64,000 nucleotides of DNA from the NCBI RefSeq assembly GCF_003443675.1, contig NZ_CP031963.1:2999501-3063500 (forward strand), written 5' to 3'. Positions 1 through 8,574 of this stretch are shown here, in pieces. The stretch comes from Aquimarina sp. BL5. Lineage in GTDB: Bacteria; Bacteroidota; Bacteroidia; Flavobacteriales; Flavobacteriaceae. How positions within the stretch are numbered: position 1 is the first letter of the stretch; each line of letters opens with the position of its first letter. A model generated the notes under the pieces. That model saw only the letters and a list, made by a program, of their open reading frames with translations, was not told where the DNA came from and made no database searches. A program made the position numbers and the translations under genes.

Positions 1-916
1 ATAAAATAAGTGTTGTAACAACACCTGGATCACCTCCATCATGGTTTAAAACCATCTCATCGTTGGGCAACTCATTATAAACAACCCACCCTAAACCTTG
101 ATTACGTTTTTTATTTATTGCGGAATGTGGTTTTACCATTTCATCATAAATAGATTTTTTCAGTATTGTTTGATTCATGATGGCTTGACCAAACAATGCC
201 AGATCTTTTACTGTTAGAATCATATCATCTGCTGCATTAATTTTTTCAGTTTTATGGGGCATTTGATGAAGTATCCCTTTACTATTATACCATTTTGCAA
301 ATCTTGTGGTATCACTATCGTTAATCCAACCCATAGTAGCATCTTTCATCTTTAGAGGTTTAAAAACAAGAGAGTCAACAATTTTTTCTAAACCAATACC
401 AAATTTACTCTCTACAGCACGTCGTAGATATTCCATTCCTTCTCCAGAATATTGAAATTTTTCTCCAGGTTTAAAATTAAACTGCAACTTTCCATTTTTC
501 TCATCCCATCGCCAATTCTTAAATCCAGTGGTATGACTTAAGCAATGTCTAGTCGTTATCATTCTAGCAAGACTATCTTCTTTAACATCAGGATCTACAT
601 AGAACTTATAAAGTGGTTCGTCAAGATCCCAATTCCCTTGTTCTACTAATTTTAGAACCGTAGTGGCTACAACTGGTTTCGTAATACTGGCAATATTGAA
701 TAAAGTGTTTTGGGGTGCTTTGATCCCTTTTTGATGTTCTCCATATACTTTTACAAACTCTATTTCGCCCTTGTTTATAATACCAACACCAACCGATAGT
801 GCTTTATATTCTAACAAAAGATTGGGTATAAGTGAATCTAGTTTTACATTATATTTATCTTTACAAGAGGTCATAATAATACCGAGTAGTATGAAAAAGA
901 ATAATGTTACTCTCAT
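1..916 (-). CDS. Serine hydrolase lipoprotein (class C beta-lactamase/PBP-like fold), C-terminus cut by window edge
   Basis: The minus-strand frame is open from an ATG at 914-916 to the window edge, giving about 305 residues without the C-terminus. The N-terminus is a lipoprotein signal (hydrophobic run, then MTSC with Cys18). The nucleophile motif SITK (Ser77, Lys80) lies in FNIASITKP, as expected for the beta-lactamase family of serine hydrolases (Pfam Beta-lactamase). YSG follows as the Tyr motif, and NHDGGDPG near the edge resembles the family's HxG-type third motif. It is likely an outer-membrane or periplasmic esterase, peptidase or D-aminoacyl hydrolase; the substrate cannot be told. 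The start lies 1 nt after the stop of the upstream SnoaL-like gene, so the two are probably co-transcribed. Confidence 0.85.
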   Translation of the reverse strand, partial: MRVTLFFFILLGIIMTSCKDKYNVKLDSLIPNLLLEYKALSVGVGIINKGEIEFVKVYGEHQKGIKAPQNTLFNIASITKPVVATTVLKLVEQGNWDLDEPLYKFYVDPDVKEDSLARMITTRHCLSHTTGFKNWRWDEKNGKLQFNFKPGEKFQYSGEGMEYLRRAVESKFGIGLEKIVDSLVFKPLKMKDATMGWINDSDTTRFAKWYNSKGILHQMPHKTEKINAADDMILTVKDLALFGQAIMNQTILKKSIYDEMVKPHSAINKKRNQGLGWVVYNELPNDEMVLNHDGGDPGVVTTLIL

Positions 917-917
917 A

Positions 918-1316
918 TTATAGGTTCTTATGGTCATAACTAATAGCACGTTTTACAATCCAAATAGTATCTTTTCTTTCCCATATAGTAATGAATTTAG
1001 CCGTCTCTACTTTTTTATCGTCTACATAAAAGTTGTGCGTCCCTTTTTGAAGAGCTCCATAATCTCCTAAAGCGTGAATCGTATGGGAAACTAATCTTCT
1101 AGTAACAGAAAAAGGTTTTGAACATTTATCATTAAATGAGGCTAGTTCCTTTTCTAGAGAAGTGTTTAAACCTGACCGATCATCATAAAATTCTATATCC
1201 TCTGTCAAAATAGTTTTAAAAACTTCTTTATTGCATCCGTTAAACCCTACCTGAAAAAGTAAACTGTCCATTTTTCTTATTTTAAATTCTAAAGAAGAAA
1301 TGTCTTTTTGAGCCAT
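918..1316 (-). CDS. SnoaL/NTF2-like (DUF4440-type) protein with an out-of-frame signal peptide
   Basis: From the ATG at 1314-1316 (MAQKDISS) this encodes about 132 residues with a small NTF2-like pattern: a helical N-terminus (KMDSLLFQVGFNG), FYDDRSG, a central sheet and a WIVKRAISYDH end. Such proteins are often secreted and may be enzymes or ligand binders; the function is not predictable here. The frame stays open to a TTG at 1353-1355, but that extension looks unnatural. An ATG at 1393-1395 in another frame encodes a textbook signal peptide (MKKSKIKNSFLL, hydrophobic core, ending MLFSQ) that meets this frame at an A7 run (1319-1325). Losing one A would fuse them. The gene may therefore be frameshifted, phase-variable or carry a sequence error. 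It is tightly followed by the serine hydrolase. Confidence 0.7.
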   Translation of the reverse strand: MAQKDISSLEFKIRKMDSLLFQVGFNGCNKEVFKTILTEDIEFYDDRSGLNTSLEKELASFNDKCSKPFSVTRRLVSHTIHALGDYGALQKGTHNFYVDDKKVETAKFITIWERKDTIWIVKRAISYDHKNL

Positions 1317-1451
1317 TGTTTTTTTGCGAAAAGAGCATGCTAAAAAGCAGCACAAACATTAATAAAAAAGAGTTTTTGATTTTTGATTTCTTCATTGATT
1401 TTATTTTTTGATTAATGACTGATTATTCTTATCCACTCTAAAAATAAAGAC

Positions 1452-2576
1452 TTAAATACTGGACATCTTTTTGATATAATTGCTAGGTGTATCTTCTAAT
1501 ATTGTCTTAAAAGCTTTGTTAAAAGTTGATTTAGAATTAAATCCAGAATCAAACGACAATGCTAAAATAGTATGTTGCTCGTGTTCTCCTTTTTGGATCT
1601 TAGCGATGAACTCTTGTAACCTATATTTATTGATGTATTCGTAAAAGTTACACTTATGTATTTTATTTAGAAACCACGATAAATCGTTAGAAGATACTTT
1701 TAGTTCTGCAGCTAGTTTTCTGAGGGTAAGATTTGGATTCAGATAAACTTTATCAACAATTAACAAATGCTCTAATGAACTAGTAAGTGTTTCGATTTTA
1801 TCTTTCCCAAGCCTATCTCTGGTTAGATCTTTTTTGGGATAAAAAATAGGTACTCTAAAAATTTCTGGTTGTTTAAAACTATAAAAACCTACAACATACA
1901 TTATTACAGGAACACATGACCAAACAACGTTGTAATTAAAATATAGGTTATATACACCCATTCCAAAAGTTATGGTAAGATTTAAAAACCAGCAAAACGT
2001 TAGAACAGAAAAAACCGATACTAATGCTATGAGATAAAAATATATTTCTTGATGAAAAGATAGAACTCTTTCTTCTGCTAATCGAAATCTTCGTAACAGC
2101 ATGAAACATTTCAATATATAAATTGTAAATACAGTGATAATAGAAATTTCTACAATAAAATATGGGATTACGAAGAAACCATCGTAGTACATCTCTAACA
2201 TTTCATTTCTCGATAAACTGAACGTCCACAATACATATATAAAATGTAATCCCGATGGAATAAACTCTACCCACCTTAGAACAGGCTTCTCTTTAGAACT
2301 AACTACCATTCGTCTAACGTATAAATACAATAGTGGTCCAAATAAATATATAGAGCTATCCACAACCATTCCTAACCTAGCTAAAAACTCACTTTCCTTA
2401 AAAACAAAATAATACAGTCTTCCAATTAGTATAATAGAAGAAATCAATAGAATAATAGACAAAATGAAATTTGCAGAGCGATTCTTATTTGACAAAAATT
2501 GCAATGTAATAGCGAGAAAAATGCCTTGACTAATTCCTAAAAACAATATTAAATCTATAATTCCAAATGAATTCAT
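1452..2576 (-). CDS. AraC-family regulator with N-terminal membrane domain
   Basis: About 374 residues. The first ~230 contain roughly seven hydrophobic segments. A charged linker follows (RDRLGKDKIETLTSSLEHLL), then a C-terminal AraC-type double helix-turn-helix: LRKLAAELKVSSNDLSWFLN, FYEYINKYRLQEF, and the second helix SFDSGFNSKSTFNKAFK ending in TPSNYIK. This 7TM-AraC architecture is common in Flavobacteriia; I infer direct coupling of a membrane signal to DNA binding. The frame extends two codons further to a TTG at 2582, but the ATG at 2574-2576 is the better start. A second gene with the same layout lies at 40240-41343. The regulated genes are unknown; the neighbours are an aldo/keto reductase upstream and the SnoaL gene downstream. 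Confidence 0.85.
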   Translation of the reverse strand: MNSFGIIDLILFLGISQGIFLAITLQFLSNKNRSANFILSIILLISSIILIGRLYYFVFKESEFLARLGMVVDSSIYLFGPLLYLYVRRMVVSSKEKPVLRWVEFIPSGLHFIYVLWTFSLSRNEMLEMYYDGFFVIPYFIVEISIITVFTIYILKCFMLLRRFRLAEERVLSFHQEIYFYLIALVSVFSVLTFCWFLNLTITFGMGVYNLYFNYNVVWSCVPVIMYVVGFYSFKQPEIFRVPIFYPKKDLTRDRLGKDKIETLTSSLEHLLIVDKVYLNPNLTLRKLAAELKVSSNDLSWFLNKIHKCNFYEYINKYRLQEFIAKIQKGEHEQHTILALSFDSGFNSKSTFNKAFKTILEDTPSNYIKKMSSI

Positions 2577-2599
2577 ACACAAGGTTAAGAGTTACCTTT

Positions 2600-2607
2600 C
2601 AAATCTA
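2600..2607 (-). promoter_or_regulatory. Putative -7 element TAGATTTG
   Basis: Read on the minus strand the sequence is TAGATTTG, matching the Bacteroidota -7 consensus TAnnTTTG, about 24 nt before the AraC start codon. No convincing -33 TTG element is visible at the usual spacing. Confidence 0.35.
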
Positions 2608-2715
2608 AGAGAATTTAGAAATATAAGCGACCGATTGGGCACAATCATACCGCTTACTACCTCATCAAAAACACAATGGTATATATTATTTTAAAGATGT
2701 AACACTCTTTTTACA

Positions 2716-3612
2716 TCACAAATGATTCACATATTGATTAGGTTTCAGATTGTTATGAAGCAATATTAATTCTTCACTTGACAATCTTTTAGCATTTGAA
2801 GCTAACACACATTCCAGTAACTGTTCTTCAGTTCGAATACCAATCACTGAAGAAGTTATAGAAATGTTTTCTAATACAAATTGAATAGCCGTTTGGCACA
2901 TTGATCTATTATCTTTAGATATGTTTTTCACAAGGTCAATGGTCTTTTTTACTTCTGTAGCAGTATAATTTAAATAGTCTGTTGGCGATTTTCCAGCCAA
3001 TAACCCTTTGGCTATGGATCCTCTTGTCAGTACTCCAATATTATTTTCTTTTAATAAACGTAGACAGGATTCTTCTGGTCTTCTATCTAAGAGGCTGTAT
3101 TGCATCATTACACTAGAAATATTACTCCGCTTTACATATTCTCTAATCACATTTGGTCGTATAGAAGAGATCCCGTAGTATCTTATTTTTCCTTCTTTTT
3201 TTAATATTTCAAACGCATCTATAGTTTCGTCTATAGGGTCGTCAATAGTACCGCCATGTAGTTGATAAAGATCGATATAGTCAGTTTGTAATCTTCTTAA
3301 ACTTTCTTCAACCGACTTTATGATATATTCCTTACTAGGATTCCAGTCCCAACCCTTACCGTCTTTACGCGGTTGATTCCCAACCTTTGTTCCAATGAGT
3401 ACCTTATCTCTAAAATCTTTAACTGCATTGCCTAACATTAACTCGTTTTGACCATGTTGATATAAATCAGCAGTATCAAAATAATTAATTCCTTTATCAA
3501 AAGCCTGATGGATTAATTTTTCTGTAATATCCAAATCTTCTTGTAAAGACATACATCCAAAAGACACCTCACTAATCTTCAATTCGGAATTACCAAGTTT
3601 ATGATAGTTCAT
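2716..3612 (-). CDS. Aldo/keto reductase
   Basis: 298 residues with the aldo/keto reductase TIM-barrel signatures: N-terminal LGNSELKISEVSFGCMSL, FDTADLY (Asp46, Tyr51), GTK (Lys76) and QLHGG (His119), which form the catalytic tetrad. The C-terminal half has the conserved GISSIRPN and the NADPH-binding end SSVIGIRTEEQL. Family members reduce aldehydes or ketones with NADPH in the cytosol; this one resembles the general stress/sugar-reductase branch (YdbC/YqkF-like). The substrate is unknown. It is transcribed in the same direction as the neighbouring genes, with 28 nt to the YraN gene upstream. Confidence 0.9.
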   Translation of the reverse strand: MNYHKLGNSELKISEVSFGCMSLQEDLDITEKLIHQAFDKGINYFDTADLYQHGQNELMLGNAVKDFRDKVLIGTKVGNQPRKDGKGWDWNPSKEYIIKSVEESLRRLQTDYIDLYQLHGGTIDDPIDETIDAFEILKKEGKIRYYGISSIRPNVIREYVKRSNISSVMMQYSLLDRRPEESCLRLLKENNIGVLTRGSIAKGLLAGKSPTDYLNYTATEVKKTIDLVKNISKDNRSMCQTAIQFVLENISITSSVIGIRTEEQLLECVLASNAKRLSSEELILLHNNLKPNQYVNHL

Positions 3613-3640
3613 TTCTTTGATCTTATTAAATTAAATACTG

Positions 3641-4000
3641 TTAAAAATGATAAAAAGCATCCTCCAGATGTTCAATTCTAGTTCCTAGTTTATTCTTTAT
3701 AATTGCAACAATATCAAAACGGACTTCTACATCCAGATCATTCTGCACTACATAATGATCAATTGCTTTTACCAATAACTGTATTTGTTTTGGTTTTACA
3801 AAATCCTGAGGATCTCCAAATTCGGGAGTGCTTCTGGTTTTTACTTCTACAACTATAATAGTATCTCCTTTTTGGGCAATAATATCAATTTCAGCTTTCA
3901 GGTATCTATAATTCGTTTCCAGAATATTATATCCATGTTTCTGTAAAAACGCTACTGCTAATTTTTCACCTTCTTTGCCCAATGTATTGTGCTCTGCCAT
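3641..4000 (-). CDS. YraN family (UPF0102) putative endonuclease
   Basis: 119 residues, the usual size of the UPF0102/YraN family. The restriction-endonuclease-like core is visible: LGKEGEKLAVAFLQKHGY, then KAEIDIIAQ (Glu37, Asp39) and VVEVKTRS (Glu52, Lys54), i.e. the E-D-ExK pattern of PD-(D/E)XK folds. The family is widely conserved and suspected to act on DNA, but its biological role is not settled. The start lies 1 nt after the stop of the LD-carboxypeptidase gene, a pairing I take as one transcript. Confidence 0.9.
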   Translation of the reverse strand: MAEHNTLGKEGEKLAVAFLQKHGYNILETNYRYLKAEIDIIAQKGDTIIVVEVKTRSTPEFGDPQDFVKPKQIQLLVKAIDHYVVQNDLDVEVRFDIVAIIKNKLGTRIEHLEDAFYHF

Positions 4001-4001
4001 A

Positions 4002-4898
4002 CTAAATATATTTAAGCGTTACGGAATCCTGACTCATTTCTATAGAAACTTCAGATCCTAGAACTAATGCTCTATTATCTTCTATATGACCCATCGGGAA
4101 ATCAAAAACCACAGGAAAATCATACCCTTTTACAATATCTAATATAATTTCCTTAGCATTTTTTCCAAAAGAAATATTATTGTCGTGCATTTTGGTCATA
4201 CCTCCAACAATCAACCCCTTTAATTCATCAAAATATCCATTACGTTTCAGATTCTGTAACATTCTATCAATATGGTATAAATATTCATCTAGGTCTTCGA
4301 TACAAAGTATTTTACCTTTGGTATCTATAGAAGAGACCGAGCCACATAAAGCATATAAAATCGACAAATTTCCACCAATAAGTGTTCCCTTACAGTTTCC
4401 AGATCTATTATTTTTTGAAACTGGAATGACATAATCCTTGGGTTTTCCAAATAAAGCACTCTTTAACGATTTTCTTGAGTCTTCCGTAGCTTTATGAATA
4501 TCAACAGGCATTGCTGCGTGTATCGTAGCTATATTAAAATTATGAATATGAGTGTGTAATACCGTAATATCAGAATATCCAATAATCCACTTGGGATGTT
4601 TTATGAAGATAGAAAAATCCAACAAATCTATTATTCTTACTGTACCATAACCGCCTCGTGCACACCAAATAGCTTTGATTTCGGGATCATCTAGCATCTT
4701 CTGAAAATCCAGCCTTCGCTCTTCATCGGTTCCTGCAAATTGATTGTTTTCTAAGCCAATGGTGTCACCAATAACGGGTTCTAAATCCCATTTTTTTAAA
4801 ATCTCAATGGCTTCATCAATTTCTTTTTTTATAATTTTTCTTGCAGTAGAAACTATAGCTATTTTATCTCCTTTTCTTATAAAATCAGGCTTCAACAT
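4002..4898 (-). CDS. LD-carboxypeptidase (peptidase family S66)
   Basis: 298 residues, typical of S66 LD-carboxypeptidases, which trim the terminal D-Ala from muropeptide tetrapeptides during peptidoglycan recycling; MccF self-immunity peptidases share the fold. Visible signatures: the N-terminal GDKIAIVSTARK, the nucleophile in WIIGYSDITVLH (Ser109), IEDLDE (Glu201) and GHIEDN (His271), giving the Ser-Glu-His triad. There is no signal peptide, so a cytoplasmic recycling role is expected. It is first in a minus-strand run with yraN and divergent from the DUF1800 gene across about 100 bp, which must hold both promoters. Confidence 0.92.
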   Translation of the reverse strand: MLKPDFIRKGDKIAIVSTARKIIKKEIDEAIEILKKWDLEPVIGDTIGLENNQFAGTDEERRLDFQKMLDDPEIKAIWCARGGYGTVRIIDLLDFSIFIKHPKWIIGYSDITVLHTHIHNFNIATIHAAMPVDIHKATEDSRKSLKSALFGKPKDYVIPVSKNNRSGNCKGTLIGGNLSILYALCGSVSSIDTKGKILCIEDLDEYLYHIDRMLQNLKRNGYFDELKGLIVGGMTKMHDNNISFGKNAKEIILDIVKGYDFPVVFDFPMGHIEDNRALVLGSEVSIEMSQDSVTLKYI

Positions 4899-5000
4899 TT
4901 CTTAAAATTTCATTTTATGATACTAATTAACAAATGTTTTCGTTCTAAACTATTATATTACAGTGAAAATCGTCCCTTAACACTAATAAACCTATTGCCT

Positions 5001-6545
5001 ATGATCTCTGATACTTCTTGTAACTTAGCATCCTTGGACCCCTATGTTCCCACATCCGAGAACCCCTGGAATGTCAGTAAAATTAATCATTTATACCGTC
5101 GTGTTGCTTTTGGAGCTACGAAGACTCAAGTAACTGATGCTTTAAACCAAAACGATCCATCAGCATTAGTAGACTCTTTAATTGATGCCGCTATTGCGTT
5201 GGCTCCTAATGCTGCTCCGGAATGGGGTTTCTGGAACCGAGATCAATTCGAAGCTGCAGAAGAAGCTAATGAAGATAATGATATCAATTTTTACCAAGAT
5301 GAAGGTAAAAGACAAATGATATATGATTTCCTTCAAAACGGATTAAGAGACCGATTAACGCTTTTTTGGAGTAATCATTTTGTGACCGAAGATCAAGTAT
5401 ACAGAAGTCCTGCTTATCAATATCAATATTATAATCTTCTTCAGCTACACTCACTTGGTAATTTTAGACAATTTGTATATGATATAGGTATTTCTTCTTC
5501 TATGTTGGTTTATCTAAATGGTGACGAAAACACTAGAGATAGACCTAATGAAAATTATGCTCGAGAATTGTATGAGTTATTTACACTTGGAGTGGATAAT
5601 GGATACAATGAAAACGATATTATCGAAACCGCCAAAGCCATTACAGGTTGGGTAGAGACCAATGATATTCCGTGGGGACCTATAACCTTTAATCCAGCAC
5701 GGTTTAGTAATGATACTAAAGATATTTTTGGGCAAACTGCTAATTTTGGGTATTACGGTCTTGGCAGTCCAGATGATATAGTTGCTCACCTATTTACGCA
5801 AAGACAAACCCTAATTGCCAATTATATCTGTGGTAAATTATACACCTACTTTGTAAGCTCTACTTGTAATGAAGCAATTGTAGCGCAAATGGCACAGACA
5901 TTTATTGATAATAATTTCGAGATTGCACCTGTACTCCGTCAACTATTTAAAAGTGAACATTTTTTTAACATAGAAGCAATCGGTGCAATTATTAAAAGTC
6001 CTATTGATTTATTTGTTTCCTTTTTTAACGAATTACATTTCGAGTCGCCACCTACACTGGATTCGCTAAATTCCTTATTAGGTAGAACCACTACCATAGG
6101 ACAAGAGGTGCTTAATCCAATTGATGTAGAAGGTTGGCAAGGAAATGAAGACTGGATTAGTCCGGATTATTTAATTGGTAGATGGGAAGGTGTTCAAAAC
6201 ATTCTTAATACTTCTTACTCCCAAAATCAGGCACAATTTAGTCTATTCCTAGATCAATTACCTATCGGAACCTTAGCAGATGGTTTCGTAAATAATACTT
6301 TACAAGGCGAACAGGTAAACGTCGTGGTAAAAGCAATTCTAGATTATTTTCTACCTAGAGGATTAGAAGATCAAACGTTGTTTGATGAAGCCTTAGCTAT
6401 TTTTAAGGAATTTTATCCAGAGAATTATTACGAACCAGATGCAGTAGCTCCTTTTCTTTGGACCTTAGATTTACCGGGAGTTTCCGATCAATTTTATGCG
6501 CTACTTAGTCATATCGATGAATTGCCTGAATTCCAACTTAAATAA
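5001..6545 (+). CDS. DUF1800 domain protein, copy 1
   Basis: 514 residues from the ATG at 5001. The frame reaches an earlier ATG at 4917, but the paralogue at 8575 begins at the position matching 5001 (SCN-ASL). DUF1800 hallmarks are present: NHLYRR, FWSNHFVTED, SMLVYLNGDENT, RPNENYARELYELFTLGV and TAKAITGW. The biochemical role of DUF1800 is unknown; the genes nearly always precede a DUF1501 gene, as here (7 nt gap). No signal peptide or membrane segment is visible although the partner is exported, so it may be carried across by the partner or remain in the cytoplasm. The stop is followed directly by the DUF1501 start. Confidence 0.9.
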   Translation: MISDTSCNLASLDPYVPTSENPWNVSKINHLYRRVAFGATKTQVTDALNQNDPSALVDSLIDAAIALAPNAAPEWGFWNRDQFEAAEEANEDNDINFYQDEGKRQMIYDFLQNGLRDRLTLFWSNHFVTEDQVYRSPAYQYQYYNLLQLHSLGNFRQFVYDIGISSSMLVYLNGDENTRDRPNENYARELYELFTLGVDNGYNENDIIETAKAITGWVETNDIPWGPITFNPARFSNDTKDIFGQTANFGYYGLGSPDDIVAHLFTQRQTLIANYICGKLYTYFVSSTCNEAIVAQMAQTFIDNNFEIAPVLRQLFKSEHFFNIEAIGAIIKSPIDLFVSFFNELHFESPPTLDSLNSLLGRTTTIGQEVLNPIDVEGWQGNEDWISPDYLIGRWEGVQNILNTSYSQNQAQFSLFLDQLPIGTLADGFVNNTLQGEQVNVVVKAILDYFLPRGLEDQTLFDEALAIFKEFYPENYYEPDAVAPFLWTLDLPGVSDQFYALLSHIDELPEFQLK

Positions 6546-6552
6546 TAAACCT

Positions 6553-8187
6553 ATGTGTGATACGCATCAGCCCAACAATATAAAAGCAACAAAAACAACC
6601 TCCAAAGAAGGAGTTTGTAATCCAGACGAACATAAAAAATGGAATCGTAGATCTTTTTTACAAGCGTTAGGACTTGTAGGTGGTGGATCTATGATGTTAG
6701 CAAATACTAACCTTACTGTTTCTAGACCTTCACCATTATCCCAAGCCTTAAGTCAGGCTGAAACCGATAACATATTAATTATTTGCAGATTTGGAGGAGG
6801 AAATGATGGTTACAATACCATTATTCCTGTAAATCAATACGATATTTATGCAAATGCCAGACCCCTAATTAAAATTCCTCCTAGTGAATTCATAAACTTA
6901 GAAGAAAATGAATATGCCATGCCTAAACCCATGAATAAGTTAGAAAACTTATGGGGAGATGGACAGATGAAAGTGGCTCACGGAGTAGGTTATGAAGACC
7001 AAACATTATCTCATTTTAGAGGAACTGATATTTGGGCAAATACGAATCTGACTGAAGAAGAGCGATCTGGTTTTATGGGTAGATATTTTCAGAGATTATA
7101 TCCTAGTTACATAACCGATCCACCACCAAGTCCACCATCTATTCAGATTGGTAGTCTTGGAAATCTAATTTTTAGAGGCCCGGAAAATGATTTCTCATTT
7201 GCAATTTCGGACCCTGGGCGATTAGAGCAATATATCGAAAGTCAGGGATACAGCTTAGATCCTGCTCCTGATTGTACCTATGGTGATCGATTAAACTTTA
7301 TAAGAGAAAGCACCAATGTAACCTACACCTATGCTGAAGCAATTTTTGATGCCTTTAACCGATCCACTGATTTTGGAGGATATTTAGAAGATGATAGTTT
7401 CGCGAGACAAATGCGAATTGTTGCTCGTTTAATAAAAGGAAATCTTGGGACTAAAGTTTATATGGTTACGCTTGGGGGATTTGATACTCATAACAATCAA
7501 ATACAAAGACACCAACAGTTACTAAATTCTTTTTCTGAAGGGATTAGTAATTTTTATGCCGATCTACAAGCTTCTGGATGGGATGATAAAGTATTGACTA
7601 TGACAATCTCTGAGTTTGGAAGAAGGCTGGTAGAAAATGGTTCTTTAGGAACAGATCACGGTACGGTTGCTCCTATGATGTTTTTTGGAACAGGGCTTAA
7701 TGGTAACGGCTTCATTGGAGAACACCCTGAACTTCCGACAAACCCATCAGTAGGATATAATGCTGAACAAACAAATGACTTTAGACAAATCTATTCTACT
7801 GTAATGAAAGAATGGTTATGTATCCCTGCAGATACAGTAAACCAGGCATTACTTGGTGCAGAGTTTGAATCATTGGATCTAGGATTTACTTGTGGTGGCG
7901 TTAGTCCCAATATACCTGGAGATGGAGAAACACTCTCGCATATAGTAACCTATGATGGAGGTCAAACTTTTATTAATATTAATAATCCAGAAACGACTCA
8001 TGTAGACATTACATTGTTCAATATCATTGGGCAAAAAGTAGCCACATTAAGAAATGAAATGCTTCTGGAAGGAGATCACATTATAGATGTAAAAGAATCT
8101 GCCGGAACCAGATTAAGTACTGGTCAATATGTATATAGAATTGAAACTGGAACAGGTGAATTTAGTAGATCACTGATGATTTCCTAG
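6553..8187 (+). CDS. DUF1501 protein with Tat signal and T9SS sorting domain, copy 1
   Basis: 545 residues from the ATG at 6553 (MCDTH), chosen because the paralogue starts identically; upstream in-frame ATGs overlap the DUF1800 gene. Near residue 35 is a twin-arginine motif WNRRSFLQALG followed by a hydrophobic stretch. The DUF1501 core follows (alkaline-phosphatase-like superfamily): FGGGNDGYN, VGYEDQTLSHFRG, LGGFDTHNN, ISEFGRR, GTDHGTVAPMMFFG. The last ~75 residues form a type A T9SS sorting domain (FNIIGQKVATL, ending FSRSLMIS). I infer export through Tat, then outer-membrane transit by T9SS. The function is unknown, though the fold suggests a hydrolase. It is co-transcribed with DUF1800. 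Confidence 0.9.
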   Translation: MCDTHQPNNIKATKTTSKEGVCNPDEHKKWNRRSFLQALGLVGGGSMMLANTNLTVSRPSPLSQALSQAETDNILIICRFGGGNDGYNTIIPVNQYDIYANARPLIKIPPSEFINLEENEYAMPKPMNKLENLWGDGQMKVAHGVGYEDQTLSHFRGTDIWANTNLTEEERSGFMGRYFQRLYPSYITDPPPSPPSIQIGSLGNLIFRGPENDFSFAISDPGRLEQYIESQGYSLDPAPDCTYGDRLNFIRESTNVTYTYAEAIFDAFNRSTDFGGYLEDDSFARQMRIVARLIKGNLGTKVYMVTLGGFDTHNNQIQRHQQLLNSFSEGISNFYADLQASGWDDKVLTMTISEFGRRLVENGSLGTDHGTVAPMMFFGTGLNGNGFIGEHPELPTNPSVGYNAEQTNDFRQIYSTVMKEWLCIPADTVNQALLGAEFESLDLGFTCGGVSPNIPGDGETLSHIVTYDGGQTFININNPETTHVDITLFNIIGQKVATLRNEMLLEGDHIIDVKESAGTRLSTGQYVYRIETGTGEFSRSLMIS

Positions 8188-8210
8188 AAAGAAAAAATAC
8201 TTCTTTTTTT

Positions 8211-8246
8211 AAAAAGCTCTGGTTATCAATAACCGGAGCTTTTTGT
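8211..8246 (+). terminator. Rho-independent terminator after DUF1501 copy 1
   Basis: A long hairpin (AAAAAGCTC, GGTTAT, loop, ATAACC, GAGCTTTTT) with a single T/G mismatch in the stem, followed by T-rich sequence, 23 nt after the stop codon. Confidence 0.9.
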
Positions 8247-8574
8247 TTTAGCACAAATTCAAAGATTAAACAACAAGCCTCTCTTTTTAAGACAATTATA
8301 AGTTATTTTAATACTTTTTAACATTCGAAAAATTATTAAAATAACGAATACTCATTGACCAGCAGCGTATACTAAAAGTACACGTATATTCATTCCCTAA
8401 ATTCATAAGTTTAAGTCAATTTTGATAGTAAGTAGAAGGGTTCTCTTCTTACAATAAACAAAATCAAAATTTTTCATAATAATGGCTAAATGTTTCTTAA
8501 TAAGAAACTAATTATCAAATAATTACGTTCCAAAAATTAAACTAATACAATATTCTTAACTAACACAAATTCTT
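8247..8574. other. Intergenic gap between the two DUF1800/DUF1501 operons
   Basis: AT-rich spacer without a plausible ORF. It must hold the promoter of operon copy 2, but I could not place a confident TAnnTTTG element and saw no strong repeat. Confidence 0.5.

Noticed and set aside
4917..5000. Start of DUF1800 copy 1 at the ATG 4917
   Set aside because: The extra 28 residues are not shared by the paralogue at 8575 and lie in the divergent promoter region.
8380..8460. Possible hairpin or attachment site in the gap between the duplicated operons
   Set aside because: Pairing such as GTAAG...CTTAC is short and needs several mismatches; no repeat of operon borders was seen.
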